From Chryseobacterium phosphatilyticum (GTDB taxonomy: Bacteria; Bacteroidota; Bacteroidia; Flavobacteriales; Weeksellaceae), in assembly GCF_002899825.2 (NCBI RefSeq), contig NZ_PPED02000001.1, positions 1,302,001 through 1,366,000 of the forward strand: a DNA stretch of 64,000 bases, given 5' to 3'. Every line of letters starts with the position of its first letter. The first letter of the stretch is position 1. A program made the translations under genes and the position numbers. The notes under the pieces were generated by a model. It was not told where the DNA came from. It saw nothing but the letters and a program-made list of their open reading frames with translations, and searched no databases. Below are positions 24,191 through 35,204 of this stretch, piece by piece.

Positions 24191-27100
24191 TTATCGCTTG
24201 ATGACTTTTACCGTTTTCACAAAGGCATTAGCCGCATTTACTTTCACAAGGTACACTCCTGAAACGAATCCGGAAACATCAATGGTTCCTTTCGTATCAT
24301 TAATCTCTTTAGTCAATACCAGTTGTCCTGCTGCATTATAAATGGTTACCGAATGAATCTTTTGATCATACGAGATCGTAAGGATATCCTGTACCGGATT
24401 CGGATAGACTTTCAACTGATCTTTATTTGTTGAAATTTTATCAACACGTAAAGTACCTCCTGAAGGGCAGTCAACCGGAGTGAAAATTGTTTTCTGAATA
24501 TTGGTACCATCTCCTATCTGTCCTTTATCATTAAGTCCACAGCCTGATAAAAACCCATTGGTATCAACCACAAGTCTGTTGTACATATTGGCAGAAACAC
24601 TTTTTCTATTGGCAGTTGTCCCTATTTGAGCAGGAGTAGACCTGTTCATTTTAGTTCCATCTCCTAATTGTCCATTCTGGTTATTACCCCAGGCCCAAAG
24701 TGTTCCATCTGTTTTTATTCCTGCAGAAGAATGGTAGCGATTGGCATTAGCACTCTGCCAGTTTGTTGCTGTTCCAATTTGTGTAGGAGTAATTTTAGCA
24801 ACTGCGGTTCCGTCACCTAATTGTCCCCATACATTATTACCCCAAGCCCAAAATGTTCCATCTGTTTTTACTCCTACCGTATGGCTAAGCCCACCATCAA
24901 CATTTTTCCAATTCGTTGCAATTCCAATTTGAACAGGTGTTTTTTTATCGACTTTGGTTCCATCTCCTAGTTCTCCTTCATTATTTTTCCCCCAGCCCCA
25001 TAAAGTACCATTTGTTTTAATAGCAAGAGAATGAAGGGCGCCGGTAGCGATAATTTGCCAATCATTTTCTGTTCCGATTTGGGTTGGGATATTTTTCTTT
25101 ATAGTGGTACCATCACCTAATTGTCCATAATAATTATAACCCCATGCCCATAGCGTTCCATTTGATTTTATTGCAAGTACACTACTATCCCCAGCAGCAA
25201 TACTTGCCCAGTCAGATGCTGTACCCACTTGTGTTGGTGTATTTTTGCTAACATTGGTTCCATTACCTAATTGTCCATCGTAATTATCGCCCCATGCCCA
25301 TAGTGTTCCATCTGCTTTAAGTCCTACTGAATAATAACTGCCAGCGGCTATTTTCACCCAATTATTTCCGGTTCCAATTTGTGTTGGCGTATTTTTTCCA
25401 ATAGTCGTTCCATCTCCCAATTGGCCATAATTATTAGATCCCCATGCCCAAAGCGTTCCGTCTGTTTTGAGCCCTATCGAATGATAACCTCCCGCTATCA
25501 CACTTTCCCAACAACCTGTTTCATTGGTAGGAAGAGTCGTAAATGAACCTGCCGAAATCCAGTTGACCGTGCTATATCCACAATCAGATGCTACCCACCA
25601 ATAGTAAGTGGTATTAGGGAGTAAATTTGTCAAATTACCGGTTGTAGAAGATGTTTTTCCTTCTATACCTCCCAGTACTGAATTTGTACTATATAGATAT
25701 GAATATCCTCCACTAGGAACGGAATTTGGTGCTGTCCAACTAAGAGTTGCCGAACTGGATGTAATATTAGAAGACATAAACTGTCCGGGAGGAATACAAG
25801 CCGGAGGACAAGCTACCGGTGTAAATATTCTCCTTTTAAGCCTTGTACCGTCTCCTATTTCTCCCAACTGATTATCACCAGCTCCTGATAAAAGACCATT
25901 GGTATTGATCAAAAGTGTATGGGCAGTTCCTGCTGAAATACTTTGCCAATTAGTACTACTCCCGATAAGCATAGGGGTACTTCTGTTAGTTGCCGTACCA
26001 TCTCCTAATTGCCCATTGTTATTATTTCCCCATGTCCATAATGTTCCATCTGTTTTTAGGGCGATAGAAGAATTATTAAAGCCAGCATCAACAATTCGCC
26101 AATTGGTTTCTGTTCCGATTTGTGTTGGAATATACTTTTCAATTGTAGTTCCGTCTCCCAGTTCTCCACTGAAGTTATTTCCCCAGGCCCAAAGGGTACC
26201 GTCTGTTTTAATTCCTATCGACAGGTCTCCTCCTCCATCAATGCTTCTCCAATTTGTTGCGGTTCCTATTTTTGTTGGAGCTAATTTATCCAGCTTGGTA
26301 CCATCTCCTAATTGTCCACTATTGTTATATCCCCATGCCCATAACGTTCCATCTGTTTTGAGTGCAAGTGTATGATCTTGCCCAGCACTGATACTTGCCC
26401 AGTCTGTTGCAGTTCCTATCTGTACAGGAGCATTTTTTCTGATTCTTGTACCATCACCTAACTGTCCATAGTTATTTTCACCCCAGGCCCAAATTGTTCC
26501 ATTTGACTTTAGAGCTACTGTGTAATCGCTACCCGCAGCAATACTTACCCAATCTGTTGCAGTTCCAATTTGAGTTACGGTATTTTTGTTACTATTAGTT
26601 CCGTCTCCTAATTGTCCATCCTCATTACTTCCCCATGCCCAAAGGGTTCCATCTGTTTTGAGTGCTACAGAATGAAAATGACCTGCTGCAATTTTCAGCC
26701 AATTATTATCAGTTCCTACTGGGGTTGGTTTAGCATTGTTGGTATTGGTTCCATCTCCAAATTGTCCATAGGTATTATATCCCCATGCCCAAAGGGTTCC
26801 ATCTGTTTTGATGGCTAATGAATGTAACCATCCTGCAGCAGCACTTTTCCAGCAACTTGTATCCGTGGTTGCAGGGGTCGTAAATGATCCCCCCGGCACC
26901 CAGTTACCCTGGCTCGATCCGCAATATGATGCGACCCACCAATAATATTTGGTACCCGGTAATAAATTGGTCAAATTCGCTGTTGTAGAAAGCGTAGCTC
27001 CCTGTATACCTCCAACAACTGTATGGGTACTATAAAGATACAGATATCCTCCATTAGGAGCTGACGTTGATCCTCCCCATGTAATAGTAGCCGTTGTAGA

Positions 27101-28972
27101 AGTTACATTGGTTGATGAAAACTGTGTTGGCGGAAGACAAGTTGAAGGACAGCTAATAGAAGTATAGGTAAATTTATGTTCATTCGTACCATCACCTAAT
27201 TCTCCTTTATTATTGAGTCCACACACTTTTAAAAAGCCGTCGTTAGTTTTTACAAGAACATGATGATCTCCGGCATAAACCTGCATATTGTCTGAAGATG
27301 ACCCTACGGGTGCAGGTGATGTAATATAGGTAGTTCCGGATGTACCGTTACCTGATGTCCCATAGTAATTGTTACCCCATGCCCATAGCGTACCATCAGT
27401 TTTAGTTGCCACTGTAAACTGCATTCCTGCGGATGCATTTAACCAATTGTTGGCCGTTCCTACCTTGGTTGGGATTGATTTTGAAACTACAGTTCCATCT
27501 CCTAATTCTCCGTAACTATTTCTTCCCCATGCCCATAGTGTACCATCTGTTTTCAGTGCTACAGAATGACTATATCCTGCATCAACACGATACCAATTAT
27601 TTTCCGTTCCGATCTGAACCGGAGAATACTTATTGCCTGGAATTCCATTTACTCGTCCATCAGAATTATTACCCCAAGCCCATAATGTTCCATTTGATTT
27701 TAGAGCTAATGTGTGATAGCTTCCTGCTGAGGTAGCGATCCAGTCTGTCTCTGTTCCGATTTGTGTCGGGACCTTTCTTACAATTGAAGTTCCATCTCCT
27801 AATTCTCCCTCATTATTATATCCCCAGCCCCAAAGGCTACCATCTGTTTTGACGGCTAACACATGATAAAGTCCTGTAGTAATACTTTGCCAATTATTGG
27901 CTGTTCCAACCTGAGTGGGAGTAAATCTATCCGTATTAGTTCCGTCACCTAATTGCCCATAATCATTCTCTCCCCAGGTCCATAATGTTCCGTCTGTTTT
28001 AATTGCAACGGTATGATTATATCCGGTCTCTACCTTCAACCAGTTATTGGCTGTTCCAATTTGGATGGCAACATTTCTATCGATAGTTGTTCCGTCTCCG
28101 AGCTGCCCATTGGAGTTACTTCCCCATGTCCATAATGTTCCATCTGCTTTTATACCTGCTGAATGGTCACCTTTTGCACTAAGAGTCTGCCAGCAGCCTG
28201 AAGGTATTGGAGTTTCTATATTAATAACATTTCTAAAAACAGGGCCCCAAACACCAGCATTATCTTTGATACGGATATTGTATACGTGTAAGCCAGCGGA
28301 TGGCAAAGCAATTCCTGTTTTGGTTAACTGTTCAAAAGTACTGTCAAAACTCCCATCAGCAGCTAATACTGGAGTACCATTTCCTGCTCCCGGATCAGTA
28401 TCCCAAAAATATTCGGCCTGTGAAATCGCTATAATATTGGATGTTACAGGTTGCTGAACATTAATAACATTCGTAAAAACAGGTCCCCAAACCCCCGTAT
28501 TATCTTTGATACGAACAGATAATTTGTGCAGACCATTACCTGGTGTAATAATTCCTGTTTTGGTTAACTGTTCAAAAGTACTGTCAAAACTCCCATCAGC
28601 AGCTAGTACCGGAGTACCATTTCCTGCTCCCGGGTCTGTGTCCCAAAAATATTCAGCCTGTGAAATAGCTATAATATTGGATGTTACAGGTTGCTGAACG
28701 TTAATAACATTGGTAAAAACAGGGCCCCAAACTCCGGTATTATCTTTGACACGGATAGATAATTTATGTAAACCATTACCTGGTGTGGCAATTCCTGTTT
28801 TGGTCAATTGCTCAAAAGCACTATTGAAACTCCCATCAGCAGCTAAAACAGCAGTTCCGTTTCCAACCCCCGGATCGGTGTCCCAAAAATATTCGGCCTG
28901 GCTTATGAATACTTGTGCCGGGCACAATATGACCATAAGCAAAGCGATTATACTATAGATATAATTCTTCAT
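24191..28972 (-). CDS. Giant secreted RCC1-repeat protein with FN3 domains and T9SS sorting domain
   Basis: A 1593-aa protein. After a signal peptide (about 1-20) come three near-identical 80-residue repeats (from [13 protein letters not shown], about 23-255). Three blocks of seven RCC1-type repeats follow (each about 50 aa; for example [10 protein letters not shown] then GQLGDGT). Fibronectin-III-like linkers separate the blocks ([34 protein letters not shown]). The last about 70 residues are a type A T9SS C-terminal sorting domain ([12 protein letters not shown], then GVYLVKVN and a KTVKVIKR tail). The protein is therefore predicted to carry three seven-bladed propellers, to be secreted by T9SS and perhaps held on the surface. 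RCC1 repeats in bacterial secreted proteins usually mediate binding; the partner is unknown. It starts 19 bp after the upstream beta-helix gene. Confidence 0.93.
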   Translation of the reverse strand: MKNYIYSIIALLMVILCPAQVFISQAEYFWDTDPGVGNGTAVLAADGSFNSAFEQLTKTGIATPGNGLHKLSIRVKDNTGVWGPVFTNVINVQQPVTSNIIAISQAEYFWDTDPGAGNGTPVLAADGSFDSTFEQLTKTGIITPGNGLHKLSVRIKDNTGVWGPVFTNVINVQQPVTSNIIAISQAEYFWDTDPGAGNGTPVLAADGSFDSTFEQLTKTGIALPSAGLHVYNIRIKDNAGVWGPVFRNVINIETPIPSGCWQTLSAKGDHSAGIKADGTLWTWGSNSNGQLGDGTTIDRNVAIQIGTANNWLKVETGYNHTVAIKTDGTLWTWGENDYGQLGDGTNTDRFTPTQVGTANNWQSITTGLYHVLAVKTDGSLWGWGYNNEGELGDGTSIVRKVPTQIGTETDWIATSAGSYHTLALKSNGTLWAWGNNSDGRVNGIPGNKYSPVQIGTENNWYRVDAGYSHSVALKTDGTLWAWGRNSYGELGDGTVVSKSIPTKVGTANNWLNASAGMQFTVATKTDGTLWAWGNNYYGTSGNGTSGTTYITSPAPVGSSSDNMQVYAGDHHVLVKTNDGFLKVCGLNNKGELGDGTNEHKFTYTSISCPSTCLPPTQFSSTNVTSTTATITWGGSTSAPNGGYLYLYSTHTVVGGIQGATLSTTANLTNLLPGTKYYWWVASYCGSSQGNWVPGGSFTTPATTDTSCWKSAAAGWLHSLAIKTDGTLWAWGYNTYGQFGDGTNTNNAKPTPVGTDNNWLKIAAGHFHSVALKTDGTLWAWGSNEDGQLGDGTNSNKNTVTQIGTATDWVSIAAGSDYTVALKSNGTIWAWGENNYGQLGDGTRIRKNAPVQIGTATDWASISAGQDHTLALKTDGTLWAWGYNNSGQLGDGTKLDKLAPTKIGTATNWRSIDGGGDLSIGIKTDGTLWAWGNNFSGELGDGTTIEKYIPTQIGTETNWRIVDAGFNNSSIALKTDGTLWTWGNNNNGQLGDGTATNRSTPMLIGSSTNWQSISAGTAHTLLINTNGLLSGAGDNQLGEIGDGTRLKRRIFTPVACPPACIPPGQFMSSNITSSSATLSWTAPNSVPSGGYSYLYSTNSVLGGIEGKTSSTTGNLTNLLPNTTYYWWVASDCGYSTVNWISAGSFTTLPTNETGCWESVIAGGYHSIGLKTDGTLWAWGSNNYGQLGDGTTIGKNTPTQIGTGNNWVKIAAGSYYSVGLKADGTLWAWGDNYDGQLGNGTNVSKNTPTQVGTASDWASIAAGDSSVLAIKSNGTLWAWGYNYYGQLGDGTTIKKNIPTQIGTENDWQIIATGALHSLAIKTNGTLWGWGKNNEGELGDGTKVDKKTPVQIGIATNWKNVDGGLSHTVGVKTDGTFWAWGNNVWGQLGDGTAVAKITPTQIGTATNWQSANANRYHSSAGIKTDGTLWAWGNNQNGQLGDGTKMNRSTPAQIGTTANRKSVSANMYNRLVVDTNGFLSGCGLNDKGQIGDGTNIQKTIFTPVDCPSGGTLRVDKISTNKDQLKVYPNPVQDILTISYDQKIHSVTIYNAAGQLVLTKEINDTKGTIDVSGFVSGVYLVKVNAANAFVKTVKVIKR
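28200..28910 (-). repeat. Three tandem 240-bp coding repeats in the RCC1 gene
   Basis: The N-terminal 80-residue unit occurs three times in tandem (approximate limits), with very similar DNA. Copies 2 and 3 share long identical stretches, suggesting recent duplication or gene conversion. Confidence 0.75.
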
Positions 28973-28991
28973 ATTGTTCTATCATTAAGAA

Positions 28992-30167
28992 TTATTTAGA
29001 AAAACCAGATCCACTTATATTTAATGTACCTCCACTGATTGTTCGTGGAGTTACCAGATAGTTTACCTGAGGTTTAGCTCCGCCATCTGTTGGCCAATAA
29101 TTAATCCAACTGTTTGACCCACCATTGTGACCTGCATCGTTTCTTGTTAAATCTAAATCAGTGTATTTTACATCAGGATCTCCTGCATTTACATTCATCC
29201 CAGTTACAGTGAATGCTGTTTCATTGAAATTCATATTAACTCCTCCTGAATTATTACTTTGAGTCATCGTTCCCTGCGTCACAAATGGATTTGTAAATAC
29301 ATTGTAACTCGCTGTCACTGTCGCATTATTGTTATTGCTAATACACACATTGGTTGCTCCAACTACAAAAGAAGCGGCATTATTCATAATGGAAATATTC
29401 CCGGTGTTTCCATTATTTAAGTTGATGGAAAACGGGGCTATATCACCACCATAAGGGTCATAGATCGAATTATTAATAATCTCATTATTACTGCCTGTTT
29501 TAATAGCGTAAACAAAAATCCCGCGGCAAAAATTATTGTAAAATTTAAAATTATAGTTTGATTGTGAATGCGATACCCCAAAACTTGTAGCATTGCCATA
29601 CACTTCAATATCAGATGTTGCAAGACTGGTATCTGTTGCCGTAGAATTAGCATAAATAGACTGTGCTTTATTAGCAGTAACTCTACCATGAGAAAAACTA
29701 ATTTCCCCCAGCACGCTAGAACCGGAAATATTGGTAGTCGTATTGGCTTGATTGGTAATCACCTTATTTAAATAGCAATTATAAAGGTTTATCGTAGTTC
29801 TTCCTCCAGTGGTAGGTCCGCTTGCCACTAAGCTGTAAATGGAATAGTCTCCGGAACTTAAATTACTGATCGTTACCACTCTTCCTGCAGCTGGGTTAAT
29901 GGTAATAGTTCCCTGAATAAAATATTTGTTGTAATTGGTTTCGGAAACAAAAGTTAACGATTTGTTGATGGTAAGATTTTCTACGTAGGCCGCTCCATTC
30001 GTTTTGGGCTGAATGATGATTCTGTCTCCATCCGAAGATGCAGTGATCGCTGCACTTACTGAAGAATAGGCTCCGCCCGCTCCGCCATTTCTAACATATA
30101 AATCGGCTGCAAAAGCCATAGTACTCGATAAGCCTGCGAAGGCAATGATTAGTAGTTTTTTTGTCAT
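28992..30167 (-). CDS. Secreted protein, predicted right-handed beta-helix
   Basis: A 391-aa protein with a signal peptide (MTKKLLIIAFAGLSSTMAFA). The N-terminal part (LYVRNGGAGGAYSSVSAAI, GDRIIIQP) is the common opening of pectate-lyase-like right-handed beta-helix proteins, and the rest is rich in short N/S/T/G strands of the type INLYNCYLN, FKFYNNFCRGI, EIINNSIYDP and ISIMNNAASF. No catalytic residues of a carbohydrate lyase were identified, and no T9SS sorting domain is seen at its end. It is the first gene of an operon with the RCC1 gene, so the two may work together at the surface. Confidence 0.85.
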   Translation of the reverse strand: MTKKLLIIAFAGLSSTMAFAADLYVRNGGAGGAYSSVSAAITASSDGDRIIIQPKTNGAAYVENLTINKSLTFVSETNYNKYFIQGTITINPAAGRVVTISNLSSGDYSIYSLVASGPTTGGRTTINLYNCYLNKVITNQANTTTNISGSSVLGEISFSHGRVTANKAQSIYANSTATDTSLATSDIEVYGNATSFGVSHSQSNYNFKFYNNFCRGIFVYAIKTGSNNEIINNSIYDPYGGDIAPFSINLNNGNTGNISIMNNAASFVVGATNVCISNNNNATVTASYNVFTNPFVTQGTMTQSNNSGGVNMNFNETAFTVTGMNVNAGDPDVKYTDLDLTRNDAGHNGGSNSWINYWPTDGGAKPQVNYLVTPRTISGGTLNISGSGFSK

Positions 30168-30674
30168 AATAGTAAAAATAATTGGTTTAATATTAAATGA
30201 ATATCTTGATTTTTAATACTTTTCCTGATTGAGTATTGAACAGCATATAGGTAAATGAAATCATACTCAGACAGAAGCTTGAATCAATGAATGAACATTG
30301 ATTTTGAAAATATATTGGTTGATAAAATCGTGTAGCACCATACCTGATACAACAACAAACTTCTTCCAGTATCCCTGAAAAACACTTTTTTCTCTTGAAT
30401 GGGCAACAAAACACCTTTTATTCTATCTATTATAAGGCATTGCTTCTGTCAGATTTCAGGAAAATAAGCCGAATAACGATATTCGACTTCATGTCTCTAA
30501 AGGAATTCTGAGAAATTGCTATTGTTCTTAAATTGTTTGAAACAATCAGTTTTGATGAATTGTTATAAATACAGTATCATTTTGTTTATTCATGGTTTAA
30601 TTAGTTTTCACGCTTAGGGTCTTAGTTTTTTAAAAAACACAATACAATCAATTATGATTTTATGTTGTTGATTG

Positions 30675-30704
30675 CAAAAATATATTTTTATTACTAATCA
30701 TCAA
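30675..30704 (-). promoter_or_regulatory. Candidate promoter for the beta-helix/RCC1 operon
   Basis: On the minus strand TTG (30702-30704), a 19-nt spacer and TATTTTTG (30675-30682) match the Bacteroidetes promoter. It would leave an untranslated leader of about 500 nt. The region is very AT-rich, so a chance match is possible. Confidence 0.35.
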
Positions 30705-30821
30705 ATAGTTAATCAAAAATAACCATAATTTTATCTCTATAATTTTTTATGAACTAAATAGTAATCTTCTATATATCCGCCTTGTCGTTTGTCCCTTGCT
30801 TTACCTATTTCAGATATAATC

Positions 30822-30859
30822 AATATACCAACATCTAAAAAAACAGATGTTGGTATATT
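30822..30859. repeat. Perfect 15-bp inverted repeat
   Basis: AATATACCAACATCT (30822-30836) is followed after 8 nt (AAAAAAAC) by its exact reverse complement (30845-30859). There is no T run after the stem on either strand, so it is not a classical terminator, though it lies downstream of the minus-strand serine hydrolase gene and could end or stabilise that transcript. An operator is the alternative. Confidence 0.6.
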
Positions 30860-31082
30860 GAAGGCTATTTATATTCTTTTTTTGACAGACAACTCACATC
30901 AATGTTGTCAAAAGTTATTTAGCATAATGAGGTTTTTATGTACTCTGTCAAATTGCTTATTTAACCTAAGCTCGAGAGGTTGGAATCCGGGACTTACTTT
31001 GGATTTTTTTTAAAGTGTCCGTAAAATTTGCTCTGGTACTATGGAAAAATTAACAAAAATACAGGGTACTTCTATCTTCCAT

Positions 31083-32141
31083 CTATTTCAAGACAGTATC
31101 ATAAATTTGGTTCAGCAGGTCTTGTCTCAGTTTTGAATTTCTCTGATCAAGAAGGATAATAATTCCCCACTTCTTAGCCCTATTGTAGCAAATGATTGAA
31201 GATTGCCCCATAGAATCACCTGACTTTAAATAGATAGTATTCTGGTCATCGGTACTGATATTCAACCCCAACCCCATTTCTCTCTTTTCATCTTTATAAT
31301 AGATTTTTTCGGCCATTACAGAGGCTTTTCCTATGGCGGTTTCAGTATTTAAAACCGCTTTTAAATAGGTAACCATGTCAGAAGCATTAGATTTAATTAA
31401 TCCTGCAGGTGCGGTAACATTCCATTTAAAGAATTCCTGAATGCCTCCGCTAGGATTATGAGCAGTGGTGATGTTTTTTACATTAAAATCCTTAGTGAGT
31501 GTATGGGTCATTCGAAATGGCTTTACTATTTTAGCTCTGATAATTTCATCATAAGTCTTGCCGTATACTTTTTCTAGTATTTGGCCCAATAAAGTATATC
31601 CAATCGTAGAATAACGATATTTACCATAGTCTTTTAACTCAGTGCAATCATTGATCATGATGGCAAGTGTTTTCTCTGTGACATTGCTTACAGGCTGTTG
31701 AGGATTCAGTTCAATCAATTTTGCAAAGTCTATATCGGGTAAACCTGATTGATGAGAAGCCAGGTCGGAAATCTTAATTTTATTTTTAAGGTTATCATTC
31801 AGTACATAATCTTTGGGAAGAAAGCGGTCTATGTAATCATCTAATTTAAATTTGTGATCAATAACTGCCTGAGCAATTAAATTAGATGTCAGAATTTTAG
31901 TAATCGATGCAATTTCGAATATAGAGTTTTTATTAATTTCATTTGGGCTCTCAGCATTTAAACGGCCATGTGCAATATAATGTTCTTCATTATTTTTAAT
32001 AAAACCTACACTTATACCGATGTCAGGATTTTTTTGATGGCTTGCATTGATTATTGAATCAATTTTTTGGGTAACATCTTGTCCAAAAGATAAGTTGCTT
32101 ATTAGTAAAAGTGTTGCTGCAAATTTTAGTGAAGTTTTCAT
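31083..32141 (-). CDS. Serine hydrolase, class C beta-lactamase-like
   Basis: A 352-aa exported protein (signal peptide about 1-20, ending LSFGQ) of the beta-lactamase/penicillin-binding-protein-like superfamily. The nucleophile motif S79-I-T-K82 (EIASITK) and Y177-S-T (RYSTIGYTLLG), which replaces the usual YxN, are visible; later LKSGDSMGQSS may serve as the KTG-like element. Such proteins can be D-amino-acid peptidases, esterases or lactamases, and sequence alone does not say which. A minus-strand AraC-type membrane regulator gene lies just upstream (155-bp gap). Confidence 0.9.
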   Translation of the reverse strand: MKTSLKFAATLLLISNLSFGQDVTQKIDSIINASHQKNPDIGISVGFIKNNEEHYIAHGRLNAESPNEINKNSIFEIASITKILTSNLIAQAVIDHKFKLDDYIDRFLPKDYVLNDNLKNKIKISDLASHQSGLPDIDFAKLIELNPQQPVSNVTEKTLAIMINDCTELKDYGKYRYSTIGYTLLGQILEKVYGKTYDEIIRAKIVKPFRMTHTLTKDFNVKNITTAHNPSGGIQEFFKWNVTAPAGLIKSNASDMVTYLKAVLNTETAIGKASVMAEKIYYKDEKREMGLGLNISTDDQNTIYLKSGDSMGQSSIICYNRAKKWGIIILLDQRNSKLRQDLLNQIYDTVLK

Positions 32142-32296
32142 TGTATCGTTTTTTTTATGTTTAACAATTATTTCGATACAAAGATGTGGAAGAGGGTAAA
32201 CCTATGCGACCGAGTAAAGGTAATCGGTCCCATTTATTTAAAAAAATAAGTACGAATCTTTACGAAAGAAAGTACGAGTAATCACAAGTCACTGAT

Positions 32297-33436
32297 TTAT
32301 AAATTATTACGATAGTATGTCGGGGTATTCCCCGTATGTTTTTTAAAAGCAGTATTAAAAGAAGATTTGGAATTAAAACCTACTTCATACAAGATTTCAA
32401 GGATGGTGACTTTACTTTTTGTAACATCTTTTAAAATTTCCATGGCACTTTCAATACGGTAGGTATTCACGAAGTCATAAAAATGTTGCCCCAACTGATG
32501 GTTAATTAAAACCGATAATTCCCGGGTAGGAATCTGAATGTTTTCAGAAATATCCTGAATGGTCAGAGAAGGATTGAGAAAAGGTTTTTCCTCAATCATA
32601 TACCTTTTTAATTTCAACAATTCCTCATTGTATTTTTCTCCATGAGTTATTAATTGTTCCTGATTTCTTTCTTCTAAAATAATTTCCGCAACAAGTTGTA
32701 ATTGTGAATCTACATTCCTGAATAAATCAGGGTTGTTTAATGCTTTGAATAGATACCAGCAAACAATAAACGGTTGCAATACCAGAATTCCAAATTTTAT
32801 CCATTCAGAGATGTAAGGATAATCGGAAAATTTGAAAATATTCTTTAAAAGAGCAATAGAATATAAGACAGTAAGCACAATGGTAAACTGAAACAGCCAG
32901 TTATATGAATTAATATGAGTGCCCGCATGATTTTCAAGGTATAATTTTTTGGTCTTTTTCAAGAGCATAAAAACAGCAATAAAATAGACAACAAACTGAA
33001 TATGGAACAGAATATGAACGAATTGTAGTTCTACCATTTGCTGGCGGTTGATAATAAAATCAATTTTAGAAGCAGCATCTACTGTATAAAAACGAGGAAA
33101 CAAAACAATATTTACGATCAAAAAGGGAAGCAGATGGAGAAGATACCGGGGCTTAAGCATAAAATCATAATAACACACCGACATGACATAGAGATAAAAG
33201 ACAGGAATCTGTAAAAAAGCCAGTGTGGTTCTCAGCATTCCCAGGTTCGAGGGACCTTCAACTATTAAATTAAATAAAGGTTCGCTTACATCTGCTGCTG
33301 ATAGTATAAGAAAAACGGCAAAAAGGATATTACTTGCCTTGTATTTTGTTTTAACCGTAAGCAGGAAAAATGAAAGAATTAAAGAAATAAATATAGAGAT
33401 TACAGTGACAATAAGCAGCACATTAATTTTATCCAT
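32297..33436 (-). CDS. AraC family regulator with N-terminal membrane domain
   Basis: A 379-aa protein. The first about 235 residues form seven or so hydrophobic helices (for example VLLIVTVISIFISLILSFFL, LLHLLPFLIVNIVLF, FQFTIVLTVLYSIALL). The last about 110 residues are a double helix-turn-helix AraC DNA-binding domain ending with the typical GFNSKSSFNTAFKKHTGNTP signature (about 351-370). Membrane-anchored AraC regulators are frequent in Flavobacteriia and may sense an envelope signal. The serine hydrolase downstream on the same strand is the nearest possible target. Confidence 0.9.
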   Translation of the reverse strand: MDKINVLLIVTVISIFISLILSFFLLTVKTKYKASNILFAVFLILSAADVSEPLFNLIVEGPSNLGMLRTTLAFLQIPVFYLYVMSVCYYDFMLKPRYLLHLLPFLIVNIVLFPRFYTVDAASKIDFIINRQQMVELQFVHILFHIQFVVYFIAVFMLLKKTKKLYLENHAGTHINSYNWLFQFTIVLTVLYSIALLKNIFKFSDYPYISEWIKFGILVLQPFIVCWYLFKALNNPDLFRNVDSQLQLVAEIILEERNQEQLITHGEKYNEELLKLKRYMIEEKPFLNPSLTIQDISENIQIPTRELSVLINHQLGQHFYDFVNTYRIESAMEILKDVTKSKVTILEILYEVGFNSKSSFNTAFKKHTGNTPTYYRNNL

Positions 33437-33636
33437 TCCTTACTCTTCTTTGTTTATGGTTATCTTATTTTAGGGTTTTATCAGAATCAAAACAGTTTTT
33501 TCCGAAAATCCAATGGATGCAAATATAAAAATTAGATTAACATTTTTGTTTCTTTTTATGGCCGGAAAAATTTCAATGATAATATTTTAAATAAATTTCA
33601 TTGTATTGGTCAGCAAATCTGCTTGAGTACAATCTA

Positions 33637-34101
33637 TTACCATCCGGTCTGGTTACGAATTTCAAAGTATCTTTCTGTATATAACTTAGGATCAATTTTA
33701 GTTTCCAGTATAGATAAAATTCTTTTGAACTGAGGTCCGGGGTAAAAACTCTTATTCAACTTTAGTCTTCCCCCGGAATAATAGATTGTAACTGCTGGTG
33801 TTTTATATTTTCCAAGTCTATCCATATCCACCTTTGTAATATCATCCCAGGAAATAAAATACCTTTTAAAGCCTCCAACAAAATGGAGTGCATTGTTTAA
33901 GACAATAAGCTCTTGACGGGTATATACAAACATGGAAACAGAAATAAAGAAAATCAGCGGAGCTAAAAGCAATATCCAGCCTGCATCTTTTATCATGAGA
34001 ACTGTAATACCTAATACAAATACCAAAGCACTTAGTATCCGATAGGTTATTTTCTGCCATCGCGATATTGAAAACACTTCTTCAGTTAACAGTTCTCCCA
34101 T
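33637..34101 (-). CDS. Small membrane protein, PH-like domain
   Basis: A 154-aa protein with two adjacent transmembrane helices (about 20-60, ILSALVFVLGITVLMI and WILLLAPLIFFISVSMFV) followed by a cytoplasmic beta-rich part (LIVLNNALHFVGGFKRYFIS, WDDITKVD, AVTIYYSGGRLKLN) that looks like a bacterial PH domain. Unknown function. The gene stands alone, with no clear promoter or terminator. Confidence 0.75.
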   Translation of the reverse strand: MGELLTEEVFSISRWQKITYRILSALVFVLGITVLMIKDAGWILLLAPLIFFISVSMFVYTRQELIVLNNALHFVGGFKRYFISWDDITKVDMDRLGKYKTPAVTIYYSGGRLKLNKSFYPGPQFKRILSILETKIDPKLYTERYFEIRNQTGW

Positions 34102-34253
34102 AAGGTAAATATATGATTTTACGGGATGTCTGACACCATTCCAATATTAGAATCATGAACTGGTAACAGGGAGCCCAATTCAGGAAAATTGTAACCCAAA
34201 ATCTTTGAATTTGGTGTACAAACCTTCTTCATCGTACTCATAAAGTAATCACA

Positions 34254-35165
34254 TCAATTAAATGATGCCCTGAATTCCAGTGGAGAAAAAGAAGTACGGT
34301 TTTTAAACAGGCGGTGGAAAGATTGAGGATGTTCAAATCCCAGTTGATAAGCAATTTCAGAAACCGACATTTCTGTAGTAGATAATAATTCTTTTGCCTT
34401 TTCAATCAATCTGTTTTGAATATGTTGTTGCGTTGTCTGCCCTGTTTGTACCCTGAGCATATCACTGAGGTAATTGGCACTCAAATTCAATTCATGAGCT
34501 ACAAAATGAACAGACGGAATGCCATTGATGATCAATTTATCATTCCTGAAATAGTCATCCAATACACGCTCCAGTTTTGAAAGCAGATCATTGTTTACTT
34601 TTTTTCGGGTTAAAAACTGGCGATTATAAAAACGATCACAATACTTCAGTAAAAGTTCAAGATTAGACACCAGCAAATCCTGAGTAAAAGAATCCATATT
34701 GATCTCTATTTCCTGCTCCACATTAGCTATAATATCCAAAACTGATTTTTCTTCCTTTTCAGAAAGATGCAGAGCTTCGTTGGCTGCATAGGAGAAAAAG
34801 CCATAATCTTTCACTATTGAAGCTAAGGGATAACCTTGAAAAAAATCAGGATGAACCACCAGCACAAAACCTCTCACTCCGTTCAAAAGGATGTCTTCGA
34901 ATTGCAGAACCTGATGAGGAGCAATAAAATACATGATGCCTTCATCAAAATCATAATACTGCTGTCCATATTTGAATTTTCCTCCGGCACAGTCCTTCTT
35001 CAATGCAATGACATAAAAATCAGTTATTACCGTGCTAAGAATAGTTTCCGGTGCCAGTTTTACCTCATCAAAATTAAACACGCTGATCAGAGGATTTGAA
35101 GGCTTTTTCAATCCCAAAAACTGATGGAGTGTGCTGATTGATGAAACTTTCTCCGGTCCTTTCAT
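34254..35165 (-). CDS. AraC family transcriptional regulator (paralogue 1)
   Basis: A 303-aa soluble regulator. The N-terminal about 180 residues are a cupin-like sensor (QQYYDFDEGIMYFIAPHQVL). The C-terminal about 100 hold two HTH motifs with the AraC signature (SVSEIAYQLGFEHPQSFHRL FK, near 268-288). It is clearly paralogous to the 39900-40820 protein; both share QTTQQ/QSTQQ, EKAKE(L)LSTT and the LGFEHPQSF turn. It is followed by nothing on its strand for about 150 bp and lies 39 bp downstream of the oxidoreductase gene, so the two may be cotranscribed. Confidence 0.92.
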   Translation of the reverse strand: MKGPEKVSSISTLHQFLGLKKPSNPLISVFNFDEVKLAPETILSTVITDFYVIALKKDCAGGKFKYGQQYYDFDEGIMYFIAPHQVLQFEDILLNGVRGFVLVVHPDFFQGYPLASIVKDYGFFSYAANEALHLSEKEEKSVLDIIANVEQEIEINMDSFTQDLLVSNLELLLKYCDRFYNRQFLTRKKVNNDLLSKLERVLDDYFRNDKLIINGIPSVHFVAHELNLSANYLSDMLRVQTGQTTQQHIQNRLIEKAKELLSTTEMSVSEIAYQLGFEHPQSFHRLFKNRTSFSPLEFRASFN

Positions 35166-35204
35166 AGGTTAATTTTCAAATTTAGTTATTCTAAGGTAAG
35201 GATT

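Larger units (their letters stand above)
30168..31082. other. Long AT-rich intergenic region
   Basis: About 915 bp with no gene-like frame. It holds the candidate minus-strand promoter at 30675-30704 and a perfect inverted repeat at 30822-30859, listed separately. Short frames (for example 30193-30414 minus and 30789-31013 plus) have no family resemblance. Confidence 0.5.

Noticed and set aside
24741..28958. Many plus-strand frames opposite the RCC1 gene with similar predicted proteins
   Set aside because: They are antisense shadows of the RCC1 repeats; their mutual similarity mirrors the coding repeats.
30193..30414. 73-codon minus-strand frame in the long spacer
   Set aside because: Cys/Phe-rich chance frame with no start signal or family resemblance.
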